From: Iodobacter ciconiae
GTDB taxonomy: Bacteria; Pseudomonadota; Gammaproteobacteria; Burkholderiales; Chitinibacteraceae
Reading direction: 5' to 3'
NCBI RefSeq assembly: GCF_003952345.1
Contig: NZ_CP034433.1
Coordinates: 744,001-808,000, forward strand
DNA length: 64,000 bases
Both the position numbers and the translations under genes were made by a program. Under the pieces are notes generated by a model. The model saw only the letters and a program-made list of their open reading frames with translations, did no database searches and was not told the DNA's origin. Shown piece after piece: positions 26,003-36,392 of the stretch (within the stretch, counting starts at the first letter, position 1; the number at the start of each line of letters is the position of its first letter).

Positions 26003-26005
26003 GCG

Positions 26006-27769
26006 ATGACCGTTCCTATCCGTAAATTCGATGCCGTCATTGTCGGCGCAGGTGGTGCCGGTCTTCGCGCGGCCTTGCAGCTCTCTGAAGCGGGCTTGAA
26101 GACTGCTGTGTTATCTAAAGTATTTCCAACCCGCTCGCACACTGTTGCGGCGCAGGGCGGCATTTCTGCGTCCCTTGGTAATGTTCAGGAAGACAAGTGG
26201 GAATGGCATATGTACGACACTGTAAAAGGGTCGGACTGGCTTGGGGATCAAGACGCGATTGAGTTTATGTGCCGTCAGGCGCCAGAAGTTGTGGTGGAGC
26301 TTGAGCACTTTGGTATGCCGTTTGATCGCTTGGAAAATGGCAAGATCTATCAGCGTCCATTTGGCGGCCATATGGCTGATTTTGGTAAGACACCGGTGCA
26401 ACGCGCCTGTGCCGCCGCCGATCGTACCGGTCACGCCATGCTGCACACGCTTTATCAGCGCAATGTGCGCGCCAATACCCAGTTCTTTGTGGAATGGATG
26501 GCGCTGGATCTGATTCGTGATGAAGCGGGTGAAGTGGTCGGTGTGACGGCGCTGGAAATGGAAACCGGCGAAGTGTCGATTATCCATGCTAAAGCCGTGT
26601 TGTTTGCCACCGGTGGTGCGGGGCGTATTTTCTCAGCTTCTACTAATGCCTTTATTAATACCGGCGATGGCCTCGGCATGACCGTGCGCGCAGGCATTCC
26701 ACTTGAAGATATGGAATTCTGGCAATTTCACCCGACTGGTGTGGCTGGTGCCGGTGTATTGATTACTGAAGGTGTGCGCGGCGAAGGAGGCATCTTGCTC
26801 AATTCCGAAGGCGAGCGCTTTATGGAACGCTACGCGCCAAATGCCAAAGATCTGGCGTCCCGTGACGTGGTTTCCCGGGCAATGGCGCTGGAAATTCTGG
26901 AAGGCCGTGGCTGTGGTAAAGAAAAAGACCATGTATTACTGAAGCTGGATCATTTAGGTCCGGACATCATCAAGCAGCGCCTGCCGGGTATTCGTGAAAT
27001 TGCCATTAAATTTGCCGGTGTTGATCCGATTCAGGATCCGATCCCGGTCGTGCCAACTTGCCACTATCAGATGGGTGGCATTCCGACCAACTACAAGGGT
27101 GAAGTGGTTGCGCCAATTGGTGACGATCCAGAAGTGCGCGTGAAAGGCTTCTACGCAGCGGGTGAATGTGCATGCGCTTCGGTGCATGGCGCAAACCGCT
27201 TAGGTACCAATTCACTGCTGGATCTGGTGGTGTTTGGTAAAGCTGCTGGTAATTCGATTATTGATTTCATTAAGAACGAGCGCCCAGAATTACGCCCATT
27301 GCCAGCGAACGCTGCTGAGTTCTCTCTGGCTCGTTTGGCTCGCTTAGAAAACCAGACGGGTGGCGAAGAAGTAGCAGACGTACGCAATGCCATGCAAAAA
27401 GTGGTGCAACTGCGTGCCGGTGTATTTCGCAACTCGGAAAACCTCGCCAAAGGCGTGACCGAGATTAAAGAAGTGGCCGAGCGTGTAAAACGCACCCAGA
27501 TTAAAGATAAATCCAAGGTATTTAACACTGCACGCGTTGAGGCGCTGGAGCTGGATAATCTGATCGAAGTGGCGGTGGCAACCCTGATTTGTGCCGAAGC
27601 CCGTAAGGAAAGTCGTGGAGCGCATGCGCACGATGATTTCCCGGATCGTCATGATGAGTGGATGAAACACACGATGTTTGATGGCAAAACACGCACGCTG
27701 TCTTACAAACCGGTGCATACCAAGCCACTGACGGTTGATTATATCGAACCGCAGAAACGCGTTTATTAA
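26006..27769 (+). CDS. sdhA: Succinate dehydrogenase flavoprotein subunit
   Basis: A 587-aa catalytic subunit that oxidises succinate to fumarate. FAD is bound by the N-terminal [15 protein letters not shown] and covalently by His45 in [11 protein letters not shown]. The active-site region includes [20 protein letters not shown] and the catalytic Arg region [18 protein letters not shown]. The C-terminal helical domain ends in the usual [17 protein letters not shown]. Length is typical of bacterial SdhA. It sits between sdhD and sdhB in the standard order. Confidence 0.96.
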   Translation: MTVPIRKFDAVIVGAGGAGLRAALQLSEAGLKTAVLSKVFPTRSHTVAAQGGISASLGNVQEDKWEWHMYDTVKGSDWLGDQDAIEFMCRQAPEVVVELEHFGMPFDRLENGKIYQRPFGGHMADFGKTPVQRACAAADRTGHAMLHTLYQRNVRANTQFFVEWMALDLIRDEAGEVVGVTALEMETGEVSIIHAKAVLFATGGAGRIFSASTNAFINTGDGLGMTVRAGIPLEDMEFWQFHPTGVAGAGVLITEGVRGEGGILLNSEGERFMERYAPNAKDLASRDVVSRAMALEILEGRGCGKEKDHVLLKLDHLGPDIIKQRLPGIREIAIKFAGVDPIQDPIPVVPTCHYQMGGIPTNYKGEVVAPIGDDPEVRVKGFYAAGECACASVHGANRLGTNSLLDLVVFGKAAGNSIIDFIKNERPELRPLPANAAEFSLARLARLENQTGGEEVADVRNAMQKVVQLRAGVFRNSENLAKGVTEIKEVAERVKRTQIKDKSKVFNTARVEALELDNLIEVAVATLICAEARKESRGAHAHDDFPDRHDEWMKHTMFDGKTRTLSYKPVHTKPLTVDYIEPQKRVY

Positions 27770-27787
27770 GCATCAGGAGAAAAACCG

Positions 27788-28489
27788 ATGAAGATGCACT
27801 TCAAGCTCTATCGCTACAACCCTGATGTGGACGCTAAGCCGTACATGCAGGATTACCATGTTGAACTCGAGCCATCCGATAAAAAATTGCTTGATGGTCT
27901 GGTTCGCCTTAAAGCACAAGATGATACTTTGAGCTTTCGACGCTCTTGCCGTGAAGGAATTTGCGGTTCAGATGCAATGAATATCAATGGTAAAAATGGT
28001 CTGGCTTGTATTACCGACATTGCCAGCTTAAAGCAACCCGTTGAAATTCGTCCGCTGCCAGGTTTGCCGGTTATTCGTGACTTAATCGTTGATATGACTC
28101 AGTTTTTTAAGCAGTATCATTCGATCAAGCCTTATGTGCAAAACGATAATCCACCGCCTGATCGCGAACGTCTGCAGTCGCCGGAAGATCGTAAAGAGCT
28201 GGATGGTTTGTACGAATGCATACTGTGTGCTTGCTGCTCTACATCTTGTCCGTCATTTTGGTGGAATCCGGATAAATTTGTAGGACCGGCAGGTTTGCTG
28301 GCAGCTTACCGCTTTATTGCGGATACCCGCGATGAAAAAACCAACGAACGTCTGGATAATCTGGAAGATCCTTATCGTTTGTTCCGCTGCCACAGCATTA
28401 TGAACTGTGTTGATGTTTGCCCTAAGGAACTCAACCCAACCAAAGCCATTGGCAAGATCAAAGATTTAATGATTAAGCGCATGAGCTAG
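27788..28489 (+). CDS. sdhB: Succinate dehydrogenase iron-sulfur subunit
   Basis: A 233-aa electron-transfer subunit. The [2Fe-2S] ligands are Cys54, 59, 62 and 74 (SCREGICGSDAM, then GLACI). The [4Fe-4S] and [3Fe-4S] ligands are in CILCACCSTSCPSFW and CHSIMNCVDVCPKELNP. It passes electrons from SdhA FAD to the SdhCD quinone site. CAGGAG lies upstream of the ATG. A palindromic intergenic repeat follows, then sdhE. Confidence 0.96.
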   Translation: MKMHFKLYRYNPDVDAKPYMQDYHVELEPSDKKLLDGLVRLKAQDDTLSFRRSCREGICGSDAMNINGKNGLACITDIASLKQPVEIRPLPGLPVIRDLIVDMTQFFKQYHSIKPYVQNDNPPPDRERLQSPEDRKELDGLYECILCACCSTSCPSFWWNPDKFVGPAGLLAAYRFIADTRDEKTNERLDNLEDPYRLFRCHSIMNCVDVCPKELNPTKAIGKIKDLMIKRMS

Positions 28490-28510
28490 ACAGCGGTAAA
28501 AAAACATAAA

Positions 28511-28625
28511 GGTCTTAGACACAGAGAACACAGAGAAAAAAAGGCGAGGGTTTTGTCTTTTGATTGAAAGTTTTGTATTTCTTAGTGTGCTCTGTGTTCT
28601 TTTTTGTCTCTGTGTCTGCAGAAGT
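28511..28625. repeat. ACACAGAG palindromic intergenic repeat, copy A
   Basis: A compound dyad: AGACACAGAGA (28517-28527) pairs perfectly with 28607-28617, and AACACAGAG (28527-28535) with 28590-28598, with a T/A-rich centre. The same motifs recur at four other intergenic places in this window. It lies between sdhB and sdhE within an apparent transcript and could act as an RNA hairpin. Confidence 0.8.
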
Positions 28626-28683
28626 TTTGTGTTGTTATCAGTATTTTGATGCTTGATCGCAATAGATGGTAAGGAATGCCTGG

Positions 28684-28938
28684 ATGGATGAAATTGAATT
28701 AAAACGAATAGTCTGGCGCTCTCGCCGGGGCCTTTTAGAAGTCGATTTACAGTTGGAAAAATTTGTAAACAAGGTGCTTCCGACTTTATCCAGGGCAGAT
28801 TTGACTCTTTTTCAGGATCTTCTTTTACTGTCTGATAACGATCTGCTTGATTACCTAAATTGTAAAACAGAATGTCCGGACGAGCGGCTCAGACCGATAC
28901 TGGAACAAGTACGAAGCGCACAACGACAAGCGGTATAA
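28684..28938 (+). CDS. sdhE: FAD assembly factor SdhE
   Basis: An 84-aa SdhE/YgfY-family protein that helps attach FAD covalently to SdhA. The conserved RGxxExD motif appears as [11 protein letters not shown], near residues 12-22. The rest is a five-helix bundle pattern ending in [14 protein letters not shown] nine bases before ATG 28684 sets the start; another ATG at 28666 is in frame but precedes that ribosome site. It lies between its client operon sdhCDAB and gltA, as in other betaproteobacteria. Confidence 0.92.
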   Translation: MDEIELKRIVWRSRRGLLEVDLQLEKFVNKVLPTLSRADLTLFQDLLLLSDNDLLDYLNCKTECPDERLRPILEQVRSAQRQAV

Positions 28939-28964
28939 ACCGAAAACCCAGGAGCTACTTGATT

Positions 28965-30251
28965 ATGGAAAAGAAAGTTACACTGACTTACAACGAAGGC
29001 AAGGATTCGCTAGAGTTGCCAGTTTTGCCGAGCACACTTGGGCCGGATGTGGTGGATATCCGCTCATTCTCCAAGACCGGTATGTTTACTTTTGATCCTG
29101 GTTTTTTGGCAACGTCTAGCTGCGAGTCCAAAATTACTTATATCGATGGTGATTTGGGCCAGCTTTACTATCGTGGTTATCCGATAGAGCAGCTTGCTGA
29201 ACAAAGTGATTATCTGGAAGTGTGTTATTTGCTGATTAACGGTGAGCTACCGACTGCGCAGCAAAGTGCCGAGTTCAATAGAACTGTGATGAGCCATACG
29301 ATGGTTCATGAGCAGCTAACCCGTTTTTTTAATGGCTTTCGCCGCGACGCACATCCGATGGCGATGATGGTGGGTGTGGTCGGTGCATTATCCGCATTCT
29401 ACCAGGACAGCCTGGACATCAATAATGAAGAGCACCGCAAAGTAGCGATGTTCCGCCTGATTTCCAAGATCCCGACCATCGCTGCAATGTGTTACCGCTA
29501 TAACCAGGGCCTGCCATTTGTTTACCCGCGTAATGATTTGAGCTACACCGCGAACTTTATGCACATGATGTTCTCGACCCCGTGCGAGCCGTATGTGCCC
29601 AATCCAGTGTTGGTTCGTGCTTTAGACGTGATTTTTACTCTGCATGCAGATCATGAGCAAAACGCTTCCACATCAACAGTTCGTCTGGCTGGCTCGTCCG
29701 GTGCGAATCCGTTTGCGTGTATCGCAGCAGGTATTGCCTGCCTGTGGGGCCCGTCGCATGGTGGTGCCAACGAAGCCGTGTTGCTGATGCTGGATGAAAT
29801 TGGCTCGGTTGATAAAGTGCCGGCCTTTATGGAAGGCGTGAAAGCCAAGACGCATAAGCTGATGGGCTTTGGTCACCGTGTTTATAAAAATATGGATCCG
29901 CGTGCCAGCGTAATGCGCCGTATTTGCTATGAAGTATTGAATGAGCTGGGTCTGCAGAATGATCCTAAATTCAAACTGGCAATGGAGCTGGAAAGAATTG
30001 CGCTGGAAGACAGCTACTTTATTGAACGTAAGCTGTATCCGAATGTCGATTTCTATTCAGGGATTGTTCAGTCTGCCCTGGGTATTCCTGTCCCGATGTT
30101 TACTGTTATTTTTGCACTGGCACGCACGGTGGGCTGGATCAGCCACTGGAATGAAATGATTGCTGATCCGGGTATGAAAATTGGCCGCCCGCGTCAGCAA
30201 TACACCGGTGCGACCAAACGTGATTACGTACCTGCAGATCAGCGCGGTTAA
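28965..30251 (+). CDS. gltA: Citrate synthase (type II)
   Basis: A 428-aa hexameric-type citrate synthase condensing acetyl-CoA and oxaloacetate. The N-terminal beta domain (residues 1-50) includes [14 protein letters not shown]. Catalytic residues lie in [17 protein letters not shown] (His), [14 protein letters not shown] (His) and [15 protein letters not shown] (Asp). [11 protein letters not shown] and KPKxxRP-like ending VGRPRQxYTG (here [11 protein letters not shown]) are also present. AGGAG precedes ATG 28965; the open frame extends back into sdhE without meaning. Confidence 0.96.
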   Translation: MEKKVTLTYNEGKDSLELPVLPSTLGPDVVDIRSFSKTGMFTFDPGFLATSSCESKITYIDGDLGQLYYRGYPIEQLAEQSDYLEVCYLLINGELPTAQQSAEFNRTVMSHTMVHEQLTRFFNGFRRDAHPMAMMVGVVGALSAFYQDSLDINNEEHRKVAMFRLISKIPTIAAMCYRYNQGLPFVYPRNDLSYTANFMHMMFSTPCEPYVPNPVLVRALDVIFTLHADHEQNASTSTVRLAGSSGANPFACIAAGIACLWGPSHGGANEAVLLMLDEIGSVDKVPAFMEGVKAKTHKLMGFGHRVYKNMDPRASVMRRICYEVLNELGLQNDPKFKLAMELERIALEDSYFIERKLYPNVDFYSGIVQSALGIPVPMFTVIFALARTVGWISHWNEMIADPGMKIGRPRQQYTGATKRDYVPADQRG

Positions 30252-30286
30252 CAAACTACTGCGAACCCCTGTGGCGGCGTTAAAAA

Positions 30287-30335
30287 ATCTCTCAAAATCC
30301 TCATTTACAAAAGTAAATTCCGGTTTTTCGAGATG
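30287..30335. repeat. Imperfect palindrome in the gltA-sucA gap
   Basis: ATCTCTCAAAATCC...ATTTAC pairs imperfectly with GTAAATTCCGGTTTTTCGAGAT around an AAAA centre; the inner ATTTAC/GTAAAT arm is perfect. The surrounding 263-base gap has small open frames but none with a ribosome site. The look of the segment suggests a dispersed intergenic element, but no second copy is seen in this window. Confidence 0.4.
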
Positions 30336-30514
30336 GTGGCCAAAGGCTTCCCTTGCGGATGCCTTGCCCTTGGGTTTCTTGTTATGTTTGTGATTTGTTT
30401 GAAAGGTGGGCAAGAAAAATATTTTGCTCACCCTGCAGATGGATTGGTTTTGAGCCGTTTCACTAAGGGGCGGCGGTCTTGCATGGTGTTAAGCCTGCTA
30501 AATTACTGGATTTG

Positions 30515-33337
30515 ATGACGGCGATGATGAGAGAGTTGAGGTCTAATTCCCACCTTTTTGGCGGGAATGCTCCTTTCGTTGAGGAGCTTTATGAGCTGTA
30601 CCTGAGTGACCCGCAGCTGGTTGATCAGGAATGGCGCTCCTACTTCGATAAGATGCAGCAAAGCCCGGGTGTGGTTGATCGTGATATTCCACGAGCGCCG
30701 ATTGAAGAATCCTTCCGCCAGCTGACTCGCAAACCCCGCTATATACAGCAAGGTGGCGCAGTTGACGAAGAGGCTACACGCAAGCAGGTTAATCTGCTGC
30801 GTTTAATCTCTGCTTACCGCATTATGGGTTCGCGTCAGGCAAATCTCGATCCTTTGCAGCGTATGGATCAGGCACGTTTGCCTGAGCTGGATGCAAAGCA
30901 CCATGGTTTTACCGATGCCGATATGGCAACCACGTTTGGTACCAATATTGCAGGGATGGAACGCGCCACCCTTGCCGAAGTGATTAGTTTCTTAAAACAA
31001 ACTTACTGCGGCAATATTGGTCTGGAATATATGCACATCACTAATGCGGAGCAGCGCAAGTGGGTGCAGCAATGGTTTGAATCCCGCCGCTCAACATCAT
31101 CTTATGGTGCTGAGCAGAAAAAACGCACACTGCAAAAAGTGACTGCGGCAGAAACCCTCGAACAATACCTGCATAAAAAATACGTTGGCCAGAAGCGTTT
31201 CTCGCTGGAAGGCGGCGACTCCATGATCCCGGCGCTGGATTTTTTAATCCAGAGTTCAGGTGTGGTGGGTGTGCAGGAGCTGATTATCGGGATGGCTCAC
31301 CGTGGCCGTTTGAATGTGCTGGTCAATACACTGGGCAAGCAGCCGCGTGATCTATTCAGCGAATTCGAAGGCCGCTCGGTCAGCGATCTGTCTTCAGGTG
31401 ATGTGAAATACCATATGGGTTTCTCGGCTGATGTCCCGACACCGGGCGGCCCGATTCACCTCAGTCTGGCATTTAACCCGTCTCACCTTGAAATCGTCAA
31501 CCCTGTGGTTGAAGGCTCGGTACGCGCACGTCAGCAGCGTCGTGGCGATACGCGGGGCGAGCAAGTATTGCCGGTATTGATTCACGGTGATTCTGCTTTT
31601 ATCGGTCTGGGGACCAACCAGGGTACGTTTAATCTGGCTAATACCCGTGGCTATGGCACAGGTGGAACGGTGCATCTGGTGGTGAATAACCAGGTAGGTT
31701 TCACTACATCGGATACCCGTGATACCCGCTCGACTATCTACTGCACCGATATTGCCAAGATGGTTGAAGCGCCGATCTTCCATGTGAATGGTGATGATCC
31801 CGAAAGCGTAATTCTGGTTATGCAGGCGGCACTGGAATTTCGTATGAAGTTCCACCGTGATGTGGTGGTTGATCTGGTGTGCTTCCGTAAGTTTGGCCAC
31901 AACGAAGCGGATGATCCGTTTGTGACCCAACCGATGATGTACAAAAAAATTAGCCAGCACCCGGGAGCGCGTAAAAAATACGCTGATCGTTTGATTGCCG
32001 AAGGAGTGGTAACGAGCGATGAAGCCGATAACCTGATCCAGGAATATCGCGCGGCTCTGGATCGTGGCGAGCACGTAGAACAAACCACACTGACCGATTA
32101 CAAACGCTCGCATGCGATTGATTTCTCGCGCTATATGGGTGTGCACTGGCGTCACCCGGTTACTACGGCTGTGCCTCAGGCGGATTTAATCCGCCTAACC
32201 GAAAAATTTACCAAAGTGCCTGATGATTTCAAGCTGCGCTCTAATGTAGACAAAATCATTAAGGAGCGAATTGCCATGGTCAATGGCGAGCAGGCGGTTG
32301 ATTTTGGTATGGCCGAACATCTGGCTTATGCCACCTTGCTAACCGAAGGCTACGCCGTACGTATTTCGGGTGAAGACTGTGGCCGCGGCACGTTTAATCA
32401 CCGCCATGCGGTATTACACGATCAGAATCGTGAAAAATGGGATCAGGGCGTTCATATTCCATTGCAGCATCTGGCCGAAAAGCAAGCCAATTTTACTGTG
32501 ATTGATTCGATTCTGAATGAAGAAGCAGTGCTGGCGTTTGAATACGGCTATGCGTGTTCTGCTCCGGATGAGCTGACTATCTGGGAAGCGCAGTTTGGTG
32601 ATTTTGCAAACGGCGCGCAGGTGGTGATCGATCAGTTTATTACCTCGGGCGAAACCAAATGGGGCCGTCTGTGTGGCCTGACTATGATGTTGCCTCACGG
32701 CTACGATGGCCAGGGCCCGGAGCATTCATCTGCCCGCGTTGAGCGCTATCTGCAACTGTGCGCAGAGCACAATGTGCAGGTGCTGATGATGTCTGAAGCC
32801 GCGCAAATGTTCCATGCGCTGCGCCGTCAGATGCTGCGCCCAAGCCGTAAACCGCTGATTATCATCATGAGCAAAAAGCTTCTGAAAGCGAAAATGGCAT
32901 CCAGCCCGATTGACGATTTCACCAAAGGTGAATTTCGTCCTGTGATTGGCGATCAGGGTAATCTGGACGCGAAAAAAGTGAAGCGCGTCGTGATGTGTGC
33001 CGGTCAGGTTTATTACGATCTGCTGGCTGGCCGTTCGGAGGGCGATATCAAAGATATTGCGATTGTACGGGTCGAGCAGCTTTATCCATTCCCAACAGAA
33101 GAGTTAAAAGCTGAAATCGAGAAATACCCGAATGCGCGTGAAGTGATGTGGGTACAGGAAGAGCCACGTAACCAAGGCGCATGGCACCAGATTCGCCACC
33201 GTCTGGAAGCGTGCATGCATCCTAAGCAAACCCTGCTCTATGCAGGCCGTACCTCGTCGGCGTCGCCAGCCGTGGGCTATATGAGCAAGCACACCGCACA
33301 GCTTAAATCCTTCGTTGAAGAAGCAATGACACTGTAA
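30515..33337 (+). CDS. sucA: 2-oxoglutarate dehydrogenase E1 component
   Basis: About 940 aa. This thiamin-diphosphate decarboxylase of the 2-oxoglutarate dehydrogenase complex transfers the succinyl group to SucB. The N-terminal SNSHLFGGNAPFVEELYELY segment binds the E2 core. GMAHRGRLNVLVNTLGKQ, HVNGDDPESVILVMQAALEF and RKFGHNEADDP are the ThDP and metal region. LPHGYDGQGPEHSSARVERY lies in the C-terminal domain. The start is uncertain: ATG 30515 and 30524 (MMRELRSN) are both plausible and neither has a strong ribosome site. Length is usual. Confidence 0.95.
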   Translation: MTAMMRELRSNSHLFGGNAPFVEELYELYLSDPQLVDQEWRSYFDKMQQSPGVVDRDIPRAPIEESFRQLTRKPRYIQQGGAVDEEATRKQVNLLRLISAYRIMGSRQANLDPLQRMDQARLPELDAKHHGFTDADMATTFGTNIAGMERATLAEVISFLKQTYCGNIGLEYMHITNAEQRKWVQQWFESRRSTSSYGAEQKKRTLQKVTAAETLEQYLHKKYVGQKRFSLEGGDSMIPALDFLIQSSGVVGVQELIIGMAHRGRLNVLVNTLGKQPRDLFSEFEGRSVSDLSSGDVKYHMGFSADVPTPGGPIHLSLAFNPSHLEIVNPVVEGSVRARQQRRGDTRGEQVLPVLIHGDSAFIGLGTNQGTFNLANTRGYGTGGTVHLVVNNQVGFTTSDTRDTRSTIYCTDIAKMVEAPIFHVNGDDPESVILVMQAALEFRMKFHRDVVVDLVCFRKFGHNEADDPFVTQPMMYKKISQHPGARKKYADRLIAEGVVTSDEADNLIQEYRAALDRGEHVEQTTLTDYKRSHAIDFSRYMGVHWRHPVTTAVPQADLIRLTEKFTKVPDDFKLRSNVDKIIKERIAMVNGEQAVDFGMAEHLAYATLLTEGYAVRISGEDCGRGTFNHRHAVLHDQNREKWDQGVHIPLQHLAEKQANFTVIDSILNEEAVLAFEYGYACSAPDELTIWEAQFGDFANGAQVVIDQFITSGETKWGRLCGLTMMLPHGYDGQGPEHSSARVERYLQLCAEHNVQVLMMSEAAQMFHALRRQMLRPSRKPLIIIMSKKLLKAKMASSPIDDFTKGEFRPVIGDQGNLDAKKVKRVVMCAGQVYYDLLAGRSEGDIKDIAIVRVEQLYPFPTEELKAEIEKYPNAREVMWVQEEPRNQGAWHQIRHRLEACMHPKQTLLYAGRTSSASPAVGYMSKHTAQLKSFVEEAMTL

Positions 33338-33392
33338 ACCAGAGGCGGCACCAGGCGTGCCGCTGACTCGCCAGATTCGCTTGGAGTGAAAA

Positions 33393-34616
33393 ATGATTAT
33401 CGAAATTTTAGTACCACAATTACCTGAATCCGTTTCTGAAGCTTCGCTTTTACAGTGGAAGAAAAAAGTAGGTGAAGCTGTTGCCCGCGATGAGCAGCTG
33501 ATCGATATCGAAACCGACAAAGTGGTGCTGGAAATTACAGCTCCGCAAGCCGGCATTTTGGTTTCGATTGTGCAGCAAGAAGGCGCTACCGTAGGCAGCT
33601 TGCAATTGATTGCAACGATCGATACAGAGGCTGTGGTTGCCGCTCCGGTGAATGTTGTGCCTGAAATTGCGAAAACCGAACAACAAGTTCGTGTTGAAAC
33701 CGCCGCCAAAGAAGCGGGTGTTTCTGCCGGGGCAATCGGTTTTGGCACAGCAGTAATGCCAGCTGCTAAAAAGCTCGCTGCAGATGCTGGCGTGAATACT
33801 GGCGACATTGGCGGCACAGGCCGCGGTGGCCGTGTGTTAAAAGAAGATGTGCAGAATCATTTAGCTAAACCTGCCGCAGCACCTGCACCTGCCGCTGCTA
33901 CCTTGCCACAGGGTGATCGCACCGAGCAACGCGTACCGATGAGCCGCTTACGTGCACGTGTGGCCGAGCGTTTACTTGAATCGCAACAAACTAACGCAAT
34001 TCTGACCACTTTCAACGAAATCAATATGAAGCCGTTGATGGATCTGCGTAATAAGTACAAAGATAAATTCGAAAAAGACCATGAGGTGAAGCTGGGTTTT
34101 ATGGGCTTTTTTGTTAAAGCGGCAGTGCATGCGCTTAAAAAATATCCGATCCTAAATGCATCGGTTGACGGCAACGATATTGTTTACCACGGTTATTTTG
34201 ATATTGGCGTAGCCGTAGGCAGCCCGCGTGGTTTAGTGGTGCCGGTGATTCGTAATGCAGATCAGCTGAGCCTGGCTGAAATTGAAAAAACCATTGCGGA
34301 CTTTGGTAAGCGTGCGCAAGCTGGCAAGCTGGGTATTGAAGAGTTAACCGGTGGTACTTACACCATCTCTAACGGCGGCACTTTCGGCTCAATGATGTCG
34401 ACACCGATTATCAACCCGCCACAATCTGCCATTCTCGGCATGCACGCTACGAAAGACCGTGTTGTGGTTGAAAATGGTGAAATGGTGATTCGCCCGATGA
34501 TGTATCTGGCCCAGTCTTACGATCACCGCATTATTGACGGTCGTGAAGCGGTGTTGTCGCTGGTTGCTATCAAAGAAGTGATCGAAGATCCAGCGCGTCT
34601 GCTGCTTGATATCTAA
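33393..34616 (+). CDS. sucB: Dihydrolipoyllysine succinyltransferase (2-oxoglutarate dehydrogenase E2)
   Basis: A 407-aa core enzyme. A single lipoyl domain (1-80) has the lipoylated Lys in [12 protein letters not shown]. An Ala/Pro linker leads to the peripheral subunit-binding domain ([31 protein letters not shown]), and the catalytic domain ends with [12 protein letters not shown] (His/Asp). It accepts succinyl from SucA and passes it to CoA. TTGGAGTG precedes the ATG. The linker is short and Ala/Pro-rich ([10 protein letters not shown]), as expected. Confidence 0.96.
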   Translation: MIIEILVPQLPESVSEASLLQWKKKVGEAVARDEQLIDIETDKVVLEITAPQAGILVSIVQQEGATVGSLQLIATIDTEAVVAAPVNVVPEIAKTEQQVRVETAAKEAGVSAGAIGFGTAVMPAAKKLAADAGVNTGDIGGTGRGGRVLKEDVQNHLAKPAAAPAPAAATLPQGDRTEQRVPMSRLRARVAERLLESQQTNAILTTFNEINMKPLMDLRNKYKDKFEKDHEVKLGFMGFFVKAAVHALKKYPILNASVDGNDIVYHGYFDIGVAVGSPRGLVVPVIRNADQLSLAEIEKTIADFGKRAQAGKLGIEELTGGTYTISNGGTFGSMMSTPIINPPQSAILGMHATKDRVVVENGEMVIRPMMYLAQSYDHRIIDGREAVLSLVAIKEVIEDPARLLLDI

Positions 34617-34744
34617 TTAATGTGAATTGTGTCGGGCGGGTTAGTGCCTTTATCGCGTAACTCGCCATGGCATAGCGCTAAATATTGAATCACAGAGTCG
34701 GGGCGTTGATCACGCCCTTGCTCTTTCTCAAAGGTTTCCAAACC

Positions 34745-36181
34745 ATGAGCAAAGAATTTGACGTTGTTGTAATCGGCGGTGGCCCTGGTGGCTATGTGGC
34801 GGCGATTCGCGCCTCACAGCTGGGTTTTAACACGGCTTGTATTGATGCCACCTCAGACAAAGACGGTAAGGCCAGCCTGGGCGGTACATGTCTGAATGTG
34901 GGTTGTATCCCTTCCAAAGCACTGTTGCAATCGTCAGAAAACTACTTTAATGCAGCGCATCATTTTGGCGACCATGGTATCTCTACCGGCACGCTGAAAA
35001 TGGACGTGTCCAAGATGCTGGCGCGCAAACAAGAGATTATTACCAAAAACACCGGCGGCATTGCTTATCTCTTTAAAAAGAACAAAGTTACGTCTTTCCA
35101 TGGCGTGGGCGCGTTTAAAGCCAAAGCGGGCGATGCGTATCTGCTGGAAGCCAAACTGGCTGACGGTACGATTGAAGAAATCACTGCCAAGCACGTGATT
35201 ATTGCGACTGGCTCTAGCGTTCGCCAATTGCCAGGGGTAACCATCGATAACCATCTGGTGTTGGATAACGAAGGCGCGCTGGCGATTCCAAGCGTTCCAA
35301 AACGCTTGGGCGTCATTGGCGCTGGCGTGATCGGCTTAGAAATGGGCTCAGTCTGGAAGCGTCTGGGTAGTGAAGTGACGGTGCTGGAAGCGATGCCAGC
35401 TTTCCTGGGCGCAGCGGACGAGCAAGTGGCCCGCGAAGCCAAAAAATTCCTGACTAAAGAAACCGGCCTCGTGATCAATACCGGCGTTAAAATCGGTGAA
35501 ATTAAGGCCGGTAAAAAAGACGTCACTGTGCACTGGACCGATACAGCAGGTGCAGAGCAAGTCAGCGTATTTGATAAGCTGGTAGTGGCGATTGGCCGTG
35601 TACCAAATACAGCTGGCCTGAATGCGGAGGCTGTTGGCCTCGCGCTTACCGAGCGCGGCCAGATTGAGGTGAACGACGATTGCCAGAGCAATCTTCCAAA
35701 CGTCTGGGCGATTGGTGATGTAGTGCGTGGCCCGATGCTGGCGCATAAAGCATCGGATGAAGGTGTGGCCGTGGCTGAGCGTATCGCTGGCCAGCATCCG
35801 CATATTGACTTTAACAACATCCCTTGGGTGATTTACACCAGCCCGGAAATTGCGTGGGTGGGTAAAACCGAAGAGCAGCTCAAAGCAGCGGGCGTTGAAT
35901 ACAAGAAAGGTCAATTCTTGTTCTCCGCCAATGGCCGTGCTTTAGCGCTGGGTGAGGGTAAGGGTTTTGTTAAAATGCTGGCAGATAAGACAACTGATCG
36001 TATTTTAGGTGTGCATATCGTTGGCCCATTTGCTTCAGAGCTGATTGCTGAAGCGGTGGTAGCGATGGAGTTTAACGCCTCGTCAGAAGATATTGCCCGT
36101 ATTGTGCACGCTCATCCGTCCTTGTCTGAAGCCTTGCACGAAGCGGCTTTAGCTTGCGATAAGCGTGGTTTGCATAGCTAA
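34745..36181 (+). CDS. lpd: Dihydrolipoyl dehydrogenase (E3)
   Basis: A 478-aa flavoprotein disulfide reductase that reoxidises lipoyl groups, passing electrons to NAD. FAD-binding [17 protein letters not shown] and the redox Cys pair in [16 protein letters not shown] lie at the N-terminus. NAD-binding [16 protein letters not shown] is central, and the C-terminal [15 protein letters not shown] holds the active His-Glu pair. ATG 34745 with AAAGG upstream is chosen; the open frame starts 20 codons earlier. It is dedicated by position to the 2-oxoglutarate complex but may also serve others. Confidence 0.95.
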   Translation: MSKEFDVVVIGGGPGGYVAAIRASQLGFNTACIDATSDKDGKASLGGTCLNVGCIPSKALLQSSENYFNAAHHFGDHGISTGTLKMDVSKMLARKQEIITKNTGGIAYLFKKNKVTSFHGVGAFKAKAGDAYLLEAKLADGTIEEITAKHVIIATGSSVRQLPGVTIDNHLVLDNEGALAIPSVPKRLGVIGAGVIGLEMGSVWKRLGSEVTVLEAMPAFLGAADEQVAREAKKFLTKETGLVINTGVKIGEIKAGKKDVTVHWTDTAGAEQVSVFDKLVVAIGRVPNTAGLNAEAVGLALTERGQIEVNDDCQSNLPNVWAIGDVVRGPMLAHKASDEGVAVAERIAGQHPHIDFNNIPWVIYTSPEIAWVGKTEEQLKAAGVEYKKGQFLFSANGRALALGEGKGFVKMLADKTTDRILGVHIVGPFASELIAEAVVAMEFNASSEDIARIVHAHPSLSEALHEAALACDKRGLHS

Positions 36182-36195
36182 AAAGGTATAAAAAA

Positions 36196-36319
36196 ACCTG
36201 TAGACACAGAGAAAACCAAGAAAACACAGAGCTCACTGAGAAAGCGGCAAGCTAGACACAAGCAATTCTGTTTTTTTATGTGTGCTCTCTTCTTACTCTG
36301 TGTCTACAGAAGTTTTAGA
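36196..36319. repeat. ACACAGAG palindromic intergenic repeat, copy B
   Basis: Outer arms CTGTAGACACAGAG (36198-36211) and CTCTGTGTCTACAG (36296-36309) are perfect 14-bp complements. Inner AACACAGAG and TGTGCTCT segments match copy A in order. The element fills the lpd-sucC gap, ending about 70 bases before sucC. Confidence 0.82.
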
Positions 36320-36392
36320 TTGTTTTCATCACTCAATGTGTTTCACGATATGCGGCCAATTTGCATGTCCTCTTTCCTTAAAAGGGTCTCAG

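Noticed and set aside
30181..30515. Two small plus-strand frames spanning the gltA end and the gltA-sucA gap
   Set aside because: No ribosome sites and no conserved motif; the gap is better described as an imperfect palindrome plus leader.
31394..32155. A 253-codon open frame antisense to sucA
   Set aside because: It mirrors a highly biased real gene, has no ribosome site and no recognisable domain; sucA is intact over the same bases.
35065..35820. A 251-codon open frame antisense to lpd
   Set aside because: Ser/Thr/Pro/Ala-rich shadow typical of reverse-strand reading of a GC-biased gene; no motif.
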